This document shows positions 1-5,165 of a stretch of DNA of 6,258 bases, one piece after another (position 1 is the first letter of the stretch; every line of letters begins with the position of its first letter). This stretch comes from an uncultured bacterium. GTDB taxonomy: Bacteria; Bacillota_I; Bacilli_A; RF39; UBA660. The notes beneath the pieces were generated by a model that was not told the DNA's origin, made no database searches, and worked only from the letters and a program-made list of their open reading frames with translations. Both the position numbers and the translations under genes were made by a program. Location of the stretch: NCBI GenBank assembly GCA_949285775.1, contig CASEAD010000192.1, forward strand, positions 1 to 6,258, in the 5' to 3' direction.

Positions 1-399
1 ACTGAAATAGATAGTATTACGGATATTAAATTAGAGTTTATAAAAGAGATTAATAATTGGTATGATAAATTTATATTAATATTACAATTACAGCATATTT
101 ATGATGAAGATGAAGTTAGGGTTACTAGAGGACTAGATTATGGTGTATGTATACATAGTATAATTAGTGATATAAAAAGATTGACAAATAATGGAGATGT
201 ATTGGAAGAATTAAACAAAATAATACTAGAGTATAGAAATGTAATAAGTATAAAAGATGGGGATAATATAAAAGAATTACAAAGAAGTGTCTTTAATAAG
301 TTATGTAAGTTATATTATAAAGTAGAAATGGATATACATAATAGAGAAAAGAAAAAGATGAGGAGATTAATAGATATATATAATATAAAAAGTATGTAA
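1..399 (+). CDS. 3' part of an unrecognised charged, helical protein
   Basis: The frame is open from the first base to the TAA at 397-399 and encodes the last 132 residues of a protein whose start lies outside the window. A TTG at 181 could be read as a start. However, it has no SD sequence, and the same frame continues unbroken upstream with similar codon use, so this is one longer gene cut by the window edge. The visible part is rich in Lys, Glu, Asp and Ile and looks largely helical. It has two Cys-poor halves and a basic run near the end (KKKMRR). There is no signal peptide, membrane segment or catalytic motif that I recognise. It is followed by a weak terminator, so it is probably the last gene of an upstream operon. 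I do not recognise the family. Confidence 0.75.
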   Translation, partial: TEIDSITDIKLEFIKEINNWYDKFILILQLQHIYDEDEVRVTRGLDYGVCIHSIISDIKRLTNNGDVLEELNKIILEYRNVISIKDGDNIKELQRSVFNKLCKLYYKVEMDIHNREKKKMRRLIDIYNIKSM

Positions 400-427
400 A
401 GCATAAAATATTATCTTTGCTTTTTTT
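398..427 (+). terminator. Weak intrinsic terminator after the first gene
   Basis: AAAGCA (398-403) pairs with TGCTTT (418-423), giving a 6-bp stem around a 14-base AT-rich loop, followed by a T run up to 427. The left arm overlaps the stop codon of the upstream gene. The stem is short and AT-rich, so efficiency may be modest. The position between two genes with no other terminator supports the call. Confidence 0.55.
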
Positions 428-444
428 AATATTTATATTATAAT
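417..444 (+). promoter_or_regulatory. Possible promoter of the ligase-ruvA operon
   Basis: A perfect -10 hexamer TATAAT lies at 439-444. A weak -35 candidate, TTGCTT, lies at 417-422 with a 16-base spacer and overlaps the terminator T run. Transcription would start near 451, at the SD site itself, giving a very short leader. In DNA this AT-rich a TATAAT match can occur by chance, so this is a tentative call. Confidence 0.35.
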
Positions 445-464
445 TAACTTAAGGATGTGATAAT

Positions 465-1619
465 GTGAAATTAAATGTAGGTGTTATATTTGGTGGTAAA
501 AGTGTTGAACATGAGATGAGTATTATAACTGCTATTCAGGCTATGGATAATATGGATAAAGATAAGTATGAAATAATCCCCATTTATATAACTAAAGATT
601 TAGAATGGTATACAGGAGGATGTTTAAGATTTATAGATACTTTTAAAGATATAGATTTATTAAAAAGATATGCTAAAAAAGTTAATTTAGTAAATAAAGA
701 TGGAAGATTTATATTACAATCTGCTAAATTTATAAAAAAAGAATTATATGAATTACACTTAGCATTCCCTATTGTACATGGGGCTAATATAGAAGATGGA
801 ACCATTCAAGGATACTTAAATCTAGTAGGTATCCCTTATGTAGGCAGTAATATATATTCATCTGTAGTAGGACAAGATAAAGTATTTATGAAACAAGTTT
901 TAACTGCTAGTGATATAGAAGTAGTTAAGTATGTATGGTTTGGCGAAAGATTTTATCGCAATAAAAAAGAAGAATTATTTAAACAAATAGATAATTTAAA
1001 ATACCCACTAGTAGTTAAGCCATCTAACTTAGGAAGTAGTATAGGTATTGAATTAGTAAAAAGAAAAGAAGAATTAGATTCTACAATAGAAAGAACATTT
1101 AAATATTGTAATAAAATAATTATTGAAGAGTTTATTGAAGATAGTATTGAATATAATTGTTCAGTATTACTTACTAAAAATGGCAATATTACCAGTGAAA
1201 TAGAAGAAATAACTACTAATAAAGAAATAAGAGAGTATGGAGATAAATTTATTAGAGATGATGATGACGATAGTAGTATTAAAAGAGTATTTCCTGCTAA
1301 GGTAAGTGAAAAACTAAGAAAAGAGATAGAACTAACATCATTAGCAGTCTTTAAAATGTTAAATATGAAAGGAACCGCTAGAATTGATTTCATCTATGAT
1401 ACTAAAAATAAAAAATTATATGTTAATGAAGTAAATACTATTCCATATTGCTTTTCTCATCATTTATGGGATGCCGTTAATATATCATATAGAGAACTAT
1501 TAAATATTATGATGAAAGAGGCTATCGATAGTGTTGTTAAATTAGAAGGAATGACTCTAACATTAAATAGTGATGGATTAAAAGATATGAATAATAAAAC
1601 AATAAAGGAGATGAGATAG
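465..1619 (+). CDS. ddl: D-alanine--D-alanine ligase family protein (possible D-Ala-D-Lac type)
   Basis: ATP-grasp ligase that joins D-Ala to a second D-amino or D-hydroxy acid for the peptidoglycan stem; cytoplasmic. The 384 residues are longer than DdlB (about 306) and nearer the DdlA/VanA group, with a roughly 30-residue C-terminal tail of no known role. Visible motifs are GGKSVEHEMS (10-19, Glu15 equivalent), HGANIEDGTIQG (105-116), VVKPSNLGSSIG (183-194, ATP-binding Lys185 and Ser191), EE (221-222), ARIDF (305-309) and NEVNT (321-325, metal ligands Glu322 and Asn324). In the omega loop the usual K-Y pair is Lys261-Phe262, followed by five Asp residues (265-269). The normally Gly- and Ser-bearing loop after NEVNT reads IPYCFSHHLW. 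GTG at 465 is the start because AAGGATGTGA (451-460) sits just upstream and the overlapping ATG at 463 is followed directly by TGA. It overlaps ruvA by one base. Family membership is secure; the second substrate is not. Confidence 0.88.
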   Translation: MKLNVGVIFGGKSVEHEMSIITAIQAMDNMDKDKYEIIPIYITKDLEWYTGGCLRFIDTFKDIDLLKRYAKKVNLVNKDGRFILQSAKFIKKELYELHLAFPIVHGANIEDGTIQGYLNLVGIPYVGSNIYSSVVGQDKVFMKQVLTASDIEVVKYVWFGERFYRNKKEELFKQIDNLKYPLVVKPSNLGSSIGIELVKRKEELDSTIERTFKYCNKIIIEEFIEDSIEYNCSVLLTKNGNITSEIEEITTNKEIREYGDKFIRDDDDDSSIKRVFPAKVSEKLRKEIELTSLAVFKMLNMKGTARIDFIYDTKNKKLYVNEVNTIPYCFSHHLWDAVNISYRELLNIMMKEAIDSVVKLEGMTLTLNSDGLKDMNNKTIKEMR

Positions 1620-2179
1620 TGTACGGATATATCAGGGGGAAAATTACCTTAATAGATAGTAGTTATGTTATTATTGAAAATAATGATATAGGATATATTA
1701 TATATGTTCCTAACCCATATTCTTACAAATTAAATGATAATTATACTATTTATACCTATAATCATATAAGAGAAGATGAAAACTTATTATATGGATTTAC
1801 TTCTAGAGAAGAAAAAGAATTATTTTTAAAATTAATTAATGTAAAAGGATTAGGACCTAAAATGGCCTTACCTATAATTGCTACAGGATCTTTAACTATG
1901 ATCGCGGATGCAGTAGAGAATGAAAATATTAATTATTTAAAGAAGTTCCCTAAAATTGGTGATAAAGTTGCTAAACAAATGGTATTAGATTTAAAAGGAA
2001 AATTAAATACTATAAATACAGGCTTATTCGCTAAGGAAGATTTTAGCAATGAATTAACCGAAGTATTATTAGGACTTGGATACAAACAAGCAGATATAAA
2101 GAAAGTTATAAATAAAGTTAACAGTGAATTATCATTAGAAGATCAAGTAAAAGAGGCTTTAAAATTAATGTTAAAATAA
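1619..2179 (+). CDS. ruvA: Holliday junction branch migration protein RuvA
   Basis: RuvA binds four-way DNA junctions as a tetramer and loads the RuvB motor for branch migration in recombination and repair. The 186 residues fit the family (about 190-205). Domain I (1-63) is an OB fold opening MYGYIRGKI. It carries the REDENLLYGF stretch (51-60), whose Glu52-Asp53 match the acidic pin. Domain II (about 64-130) has two helix-hairpin-helix motifs, KLINVKGLGPKMA (71-83) and KKFPKIGDKVAKQ (108-120). Domain III (about 142-186) is the RuvB-binding three-helix bundle with LLGLGYKQADI (150-160). The GTG start shares its first base with the last base of the ligase stop codon. AAAGGAG (1604-1610) lies inside the ligase end, so translation is probably coupled. 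RuvB, usually the next gene, is absent here. Confidence 0.95.
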   Translation: MYGYIRGKITLIDSSYVIIENNDIGYIIYVPNPYSYKLNDNYTIYTYNHIREDENLLYGFTSREEKELFLKLINVKGLGPKMALPIIATGSLTMIADAVENENINYLKKFPKIGDKVAKQMVLDLKGKLNTINTGLFAKEDFSNELTEVLLGLGYKQADIKKVINKVNSELSLEDQVKEALKLMLK

Positions 2180-2195
2180 TCTAACTTTTTATTTC

Positions 2196-2201
2196 AGGTG
2201 A
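2196..2201 (+). promoter_or_regulatory. Ribosome binding site fixing the DUF4186 start
   Basis: AGGTGA lies six bases before the ATG at 2208, but directly abuts a TTG at 2202. The spacing favours ATG 2208, which shortens the protein by two residues relative to the longest reading frame. Confidence 0.7.
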
Positions 2202-2207
2202 TTGATA

Positions 2208-2570
2208 ATGAATAAGGAATTAATAGATAAAAAATTAGATGAATTATTAAACTCTAAATTTAGAAGTAGCTTTAAATTAGGAGAAAAAGACAAAAAATAT
2301 ATAAAAGAAAAAGGATTAGACAAAATAAAAGAACATGCTTATGACTTTATTAACAAAAGACTAGCTCCAGCAGTTATTCTAAATGACGGTAAACAAACCC
2401 CAATGCGAGGACACCCCGTATTTATCGCCCAACATGCAACAGGAACCTGTTGTAGAAATTGTTTATATAAATGGCATAAAATAAAACCAGGTCATACTCT
2501 TACTCAAGATGAAATTGACTATGTAATAGGAGTTATTATGAAGTGGATAAATAACCAATATAGAAGATAA
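2208..2570 (+). CDS. DUF4186 family protein
   Basis: This 120-residue soluble protein has no assigned function. I recognise the DUF4186 family from its core: FRSSFKL (18-24), a strongly conserved block at 60-77 (DGKQTPMRGHP, then VFIAQHA), and the CCRNCLYKWH motif at 81-90. The C-terminal helix ends MKWINNQYRR. Cys81, Cys82, Cys85, His69, His76 and His90 are clustered and could bind a metal, but that is inference. Family length is typically about 110-120, so the gene looks complete. It follows ruvA by 28 bases with its own SD and precedes a strong terminator, so it is probably the last gene of the ligase-ruvA operon. Nothing in the sequence links it mechanically to either neighbour. Confidence 0.85.
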   Translation: MNKELIDKKLDELLNSKFRSSFKLGEKDKKYIKEKGLDKIKEHAYDFINKRLAPAVILNDGKQTPMRGHPVFIAQHATGTCCRNCLYKWHKIKPGHTLTQDEIDYVIGVIMKWINNQYRR

Positions 2571-2606
2571 AATAAGTAAGTATTATTAAAAATATACAAG
2601 ATTACA

Positions 2607-2635
2607 AAAAGATTCAGACTATAACTGAATCTTTT
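2607..2635. terminator. Bidirectional intrinsic terminator between convergent operons
   Basis: AAAAGATTCAG (2607-2617) and CTGAATCTTTT (2625-2635) form a perfect 11-bp stem with a 7-base loop. On the plus strand the stem runs into TTTTCT, after the DUF4186 gene. On the minus strand it ends in TTTTT, about 120 bases past the stop of the YqfQ-like gene. One hairpin can therefore serve both transcripts. Confidence 0.85.
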
Positions 2636-2661
2636 CTAACTTATTATTAAACTATTTAATA

Positions 2662-2715
2662 TATGAGTTGTATTAATAAAACCCCCTAATTATTATGAAC
2701 AAGGAACAACTCATA
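2662..2715. repeat. 10-bp inverted repeat with a 34-base spacer
   Basis: TATGAGTTGT (2662-2671) is perfectly complementary to ACAACTCATA (2706-2715). The spacer contains ACCCCC, unusual in such AT-rich DNA. Neither side is followed by a T run, so it does not look like a terminator. It lies in the 3' untranslated region of the minus-strand YqfQ-like transcript, before the shared terminator. It could be a structured RNA element or a small DNA inverted repeat; its function is unknown. The rest of the 2571-2753 gap shows no gene. Confidence 0.5.
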
Positions 2716-2753
2716 AATAATCTTATATTCTCATAAAAACCATAAAATAAAAA

Positions 2754-3197
2754 CTACGAACCAATAAAGAAAGTTGGTTGATTATTATAAGATATATCTT
2801 TTACCTCTTTATTATTTGGATAACTCTCAATACAATCTTGTTCATTTCTTTGATTATTACTTGTATTTTGAATATTACTATTAGTATTATTTGCAACAGT
2901 ATTATTTATATGTTTATCAGTTTCATCTTTAAATATTGACGCTACTTTAAGCATAGAACGCATATTACTCATCATAGGACCAACTTGTCTTACTAAAGGA
3001 ATAGTTTGATTAATAACCCCTAAGGTTTTAGAAGCATTATTTATAAGTCCACCCCAATTAAAATTCTTTAATCCACTAAAAGCACTACCTAATCTACTAA
3101 AAAGTCCTAACCCCCTAGTAGGAGACGCCGCTCTAGCAACATTTAATGGCATAGTAGACATACGGTATGCCGGTACAAAAAATGGTTGATTAAACAT
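2754..3197 (-). CDS. YqfQ/VrrA-like protein
   Basis: This 147-residue protein has no predicted catalytic motif. The first 50 residues are rich in Gly, Phe and Arg (GLGLFSRLGSAFSGL, 29-43). The core at 50-90, with NASKTLGVINQTIPLVRQVG and then PMMSNMRSMLK, resembles the YqfQ (VrrA) family of Bacillus, in which a Gly/Pro-rich N terminus leads into a short conserved hydrophobic segment. Residues 97-120 are Asn- and Thr-rich low complexity, and the end reads QPTFFIGS, echoing NQPFFVPA at the N terminus. Length and order fit the family, whose function is not established. The ATG at 3197 is preceded on the minus strand by AGAGGTGG (plus-strand 3206-3213) with an 8-base spacing. It is divergent from the membrane protein gene at 3303 and converges on the shared terminator. 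Family assignment is from remembered pattern only. Confidence 0.65.
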   Translation of the reverse strand: MFNQPFFVPAYRMSTMPLNVARAASPTRGLGLFSRLGSAFSGLKNFNWGGLINNASKTLGVINQTIPLVRQVGPMMSNMRSMLKVASIFKDETDKHINNTVANNTNSNIQNTSNNQRNEQDCIESYPNNKEVKDISYNNQPTFFIGS

Positions 3198-3221
3198 AAC
3201 TTATACCACCTCTTATACAAT

Positions 3222-3252
3222 AATATATGAAATTATTAAAAAAAGTTCCCAA
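3222..3252 (-). promoter_or_regulatory. Possible minus-strand promoter of the YqfQ-like gene
   Basis: Reading the minus strand, TTGGGA (plus 3252-3247) and TATATT (plus 3227-3222) lie 19 bases apart, upstream of the AGAGGTGG site. The spacing is longer than ideal. The -35 would overlap that of the divergent promoter at 3246, so the two could compete. Confidence 0.25.
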
Positions 3253-3274
3253 AAAAAGAAAAATATGTTACAAT
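3246..3274 (+). promoter_or_regulatory. Extended -10 promoter of the small membrane protein gene
   Basis: TTCCCA (3246-3251, four of six matches to TTGACA), a 17-base spacer and TACAAT (3269-3274) preceded by TGT give an extended -10 promoter. Transcription would start near 3281, about 20 bases before the ATG at 3303. The 11-base string TATGTTACAAT recurs identically before pilC. Confidence 0.55.
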
Positions 3275-3290
3275 TTTATTATTGAGATAT

Positions 3291-3298
3291 AGAGGTGG
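3291..3298 (+). promoter_or_regulatory. Ribosome binding site fixing the membrane protein start
   Basis: AGAGGTGG lies four bases before the ATG at 3303. A TTG seven codons upstream (3282) would place this SD inside the gene and has no SD of its own, so ATG 3303 is preferred. Confidence 0.75.
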
Positions 3299-3302
3299 TT
3301 TG

Positions 3303-3710
3303 ATGTACTTTCTAATAGAAAATTTATGTAATAACAGCACTTTCCTAAAAATTATTATGTTTTTATCTAGCCTCTTGAAAATCATATTTATTATAGTTCC
3401 AATAGGATTAATAGTAATGATAAGCATAGATTTTGCTAAAAATGTAATAGCAGGTAAAGAAGATGATATGAAGAAAAATGTAAGTATAGCCCTTAAACGA
3501 ATACTTATGACTAGCGTGATGTTCTTTATTCCTGTAATTGTTGAATTTGTAATAATGTTTTTAGATGAAAATAATGTAGAATTTACCGAATGTTTTACTA
3601 ATGCAAATGCTGAAAAAATAGCAGAATTAGAAGACTTAGAAGATAGAAATGAAGATGAAGAAATAGAAAATAGAGTTGACACTACTGTTCCAGATATTTC
3701 TGAACAATAA
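3303..3710 (+). CDS. Small two-helix membrane protein with acidic tail, TrbC/VirB2-pilin-like topology
   Basis: This is a 135-residue protein of unknown function. The first hydrophobic helix is at about 18-42 (LKIIFIIVPIGLIVMISIDF core), followed by a charged loop (NVIAGKEDDMKKN, 46-58). The second helix is at about 66-88 (LMTSVMFFIPVIVEFVIMFL core). Residues 89-135 form a strongly acidic tail rich in Glu and Asp, with a single Cys at 98. The helix, short charged loop, helix layout with Pro in each helix resembles small TrbC/VirB2-type or T4SS-pilin-like proteins common in uncultured Firmicutes. I cannot confirm that family from sequence alone. There is no prepilin cleavage motif and no clear signal peptidase site. 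It has its own promoter, matching the one before pilC 85 bases downstream, so a role linked to the pilus apparatus is possible but inferred from position. Confidence 0.7.
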   Translation: MYFLIENLCNNSTFLKIIMFLSSLLKIIFIIVPIGLIVMISIDFAKNVIAGKEDDMKKNVSIALKRILMTSVMFFIPVIVEFVIMFLDENNVEFTECFTNANAEKIAELEDLEDRNEDEEIENRVDTTVPDISEQ

Positions 3711-3741
3711 AAAATAATTTTGCTAAAAATAAAATGTAATA

Positions 3742-3770
3742 TTTAAAAAAAGATATAACTATGTTACAAT
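3742..3770 (+). promoter_or_regulatory. Extended -10 promoter of the pilC-prepilin peptidase operon
   Basis: TTTAAA (3742-3747, four of six -35 matches), a 17-base spacer and TACAAT (3765-3770) preceded by TGT. The leader would be about 20 bases, ending in GGAGGG before the ATG at 3796. It shares TATGTTACAAT exactly with the promoter at 3264-3274. Confidence 0.55.
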
Positions 3771-3795
3771 ATTATAAGAATAGTGGAGGGATAAT

Positions 3796-5154
3796 ATGGC
3801 TAGTTTTAAAAAAATAATTGAATCTTTAAATAAACCAATAGGTAATAGTGACAATCCAAAAAATGAAAAACAAATCAAAAAAAATATGAATCTTAAAGTA
3901 ATGGAATTAACCCCAGCAGACGCTATTAGAAATTCAAAAAGTATTAGATATAAATATAAAGCCAGAGATAAAAAAGGTAAAATAATAAATGATAAATTAG
4001 ATGCATTATCCAAAGTAGACGTATATTCTTTCTTAACAAGTCAAGGATATGATGTATTAGATATCCAAGAAGATAAAATTGCTAATAAATTAGGACTATC
4101 ACAATTATCTCTAAGGCCAATGTCTGATAAAGATTTAAATTTCTTTTTAACACAATTATCTACCTATATTAAAGCAGGATTACCATTAGTAGATGCTATA
4201 AAAGTCTTAGCAAAACAAGCCAAAAGTAAAAGCACTAAAACTTTATATAATAAAATAGTATTTGAACTTAATGCCGGCGTAACATTAAGTGAAGCCTTTG
4301 CTAAACAAGGAAATATATTTCCCAAACTATTAATCAATATGATTAAAACCTCTGAACTTACAGGAAATTTAACCGGTGTATTAGATGATATGGCTGATTA
4401 TTATAAAACAAGTGATGAAAATAGAAAACAAATCATTAGCGCTATGACATATCCTGCAGTTATATTTATAATTGCAGCAGTAGTATTAGTTTATATAATT
4501 TTATATGTAGTTCCCCAATTCGTATCAATGTATGAAGAAATGGGAAGTGATTTACCAACTATAACCGTAATAATTATGAATGTTAGTACCTTTATGCAAG
4601 CAAATATCATTTACGTAGGATTAGGAGTAGTAGCGACTATAGTCATATTAGTCATTATGTATAAAAATATTACTAGTTTTAGACATGCTGTCCAATGGCT
4701 AATTATGCATATACCAGTAGTAAAAGATATAGTCATATATAAAGAAGTAATAATGTTTACTAAAACATTTGCATCCTTAATTAATTATGATGTATTTATT
4801 ACAGATAGTATGGAAATATTAGGAAAAATTACTGATAATGAGATATATAAATTACTAATAAGAGATTCCGTAATTAATTTATCAAATGGTGAAGGAGTAT
4901 CTAAATCTTTTGAAAACCAATGGGCATTCCCTGATATAGCATATGAAATGTTAGTTACAGGTGAAAGAACCGGAAGATTAGGACCAATGATGGAAAAAGT
5001 ATCTGCGTACTATAGTAACGAACAAAAAAACTTAGTAACACAATTAAAAAGCTTAATAGAACCCGTTATGATAGTCTTTTTAGCAGGAATAGTTGGAATA
5101 ATATTATTAGCAGTTATTGTACCAATGTTTCAAATGTATAGTGAATTTACTTAG
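3796..5154 (+). CDS. pilC: Type IV pilus/type II secretion inner-membrane platform protein (GspF/PilC/ComGB family)
   Basis: Polytopic inner-membrane platform on which pilin or pseudopilin subunits are assembled, working with a PilB/GspE/ComGA-type ATPase. The 452 residues exceed ComGB (about 320-350) and fit PilC better. A Lys-rich extension (1-50) precedes the typical PilC N-terminal module YKYKARDKKGKI (52-63). Two T2SSF repeats follow. Repeat 1 (about 114-236) has FFLTQLSTYIKAGLPLVDAI (116-135) and SELTGNLTGVL (186-196), leading into a membrane helix at 220-240. Repeat 2 (about 317-440) has FTKTFASLINYDVFITDSME (321-340) and TGERTGRLGPMM (388-399), leading into a helix at 422-447. A further helix is at 268-289. 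The SD GGAGGG (3785-3790) sits five bases before ATG. The prepilin peptidase gene follows after 11 bases, a classic pairing. No ATPase or pilin gene is present here, so pilus, competence and secretion roles cannot be told apart. Confidence 0.93.
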   Translation: MASFKKIIESLNKPIGNSDNPKNEKQIKKNMNLKVMELTPADAIRNSKSIRYKYKARDKKGKIINDKLDALSKVDVYSFLTSQGYDVLDIQEDKIANKLGLSQLSLRPMSDKDLNFFLTQLSTYIKAGLPLVDAIKVLAKQAKSKSTKTLYNKIVFELNAGVTLSEAFAKQGNIFPKLLINMIKTSELTGNLTGVLDDMADYYKTSDENRKQIISAMTYPAVIFIIAAVVLVYIILYVVPQFVSMYEEMGSDLPTITVIIMNVSTFMQANIIYVGLGVVATIVILVIMYKNITSFRHAVQWLIMHIPVVKDIVIYKEVIMFTKTFASLINYDVFITDSMEILGKITDNEIYKLLIRDSVINLSNGEGVSKSFENQWAFPDIAYEMLVTGERTGRLGPMMEKVSAYYSNEQKNLVTQLKSLIEPVMIVFLAGIVGIILLAVIVPMFQMYSEFT

Positions 5155-5165
5155 GAGGTGCCATA

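Noticed and set aside
181..399. A separate 72-residue gene starting at TTG 181
   Set aside because: The frame is open back to base 1 with the same codon character, and TTG 181 has no ribosome binding site, so it is the tail of a longer gene.
584..805. 73-codon minus-strand frame within the ligase gene
   Set aside because: Antisense to conserved ligase sequence, with no SD or family resemblance.
953..1393. 146-codon open frame on the minus strand inside the ligase gene
   Set aside because: It is antisense to a well-conserved ATP-grasp region, its product is a Ser/Leu/Ile-rich string with no motif, and AT-rich sense codons readily leave the opposite strand open.
2673..2714. 13-codon minus-strand frame (MSCSLFIIIRGFY) inside the inverted repeat
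   Set aside because: It has no SD sequence and is expected by chance in such a short stretch.
3236..3682. 148-codon open frame on the minus strand over the small membrane protein gene
   Set aside because: It is the antisense shadow of the gene at 3303; the plus frame has a promoter, an SD and coherent helices, and the minus frame has none.
3759..4013. 84-codon hydrophobic minus-strand frame at the start of pilC
   Set aside because: It runs across the pilC promoter and start; its hydrophobicity is what the complement of Lys/Asn codons gives.
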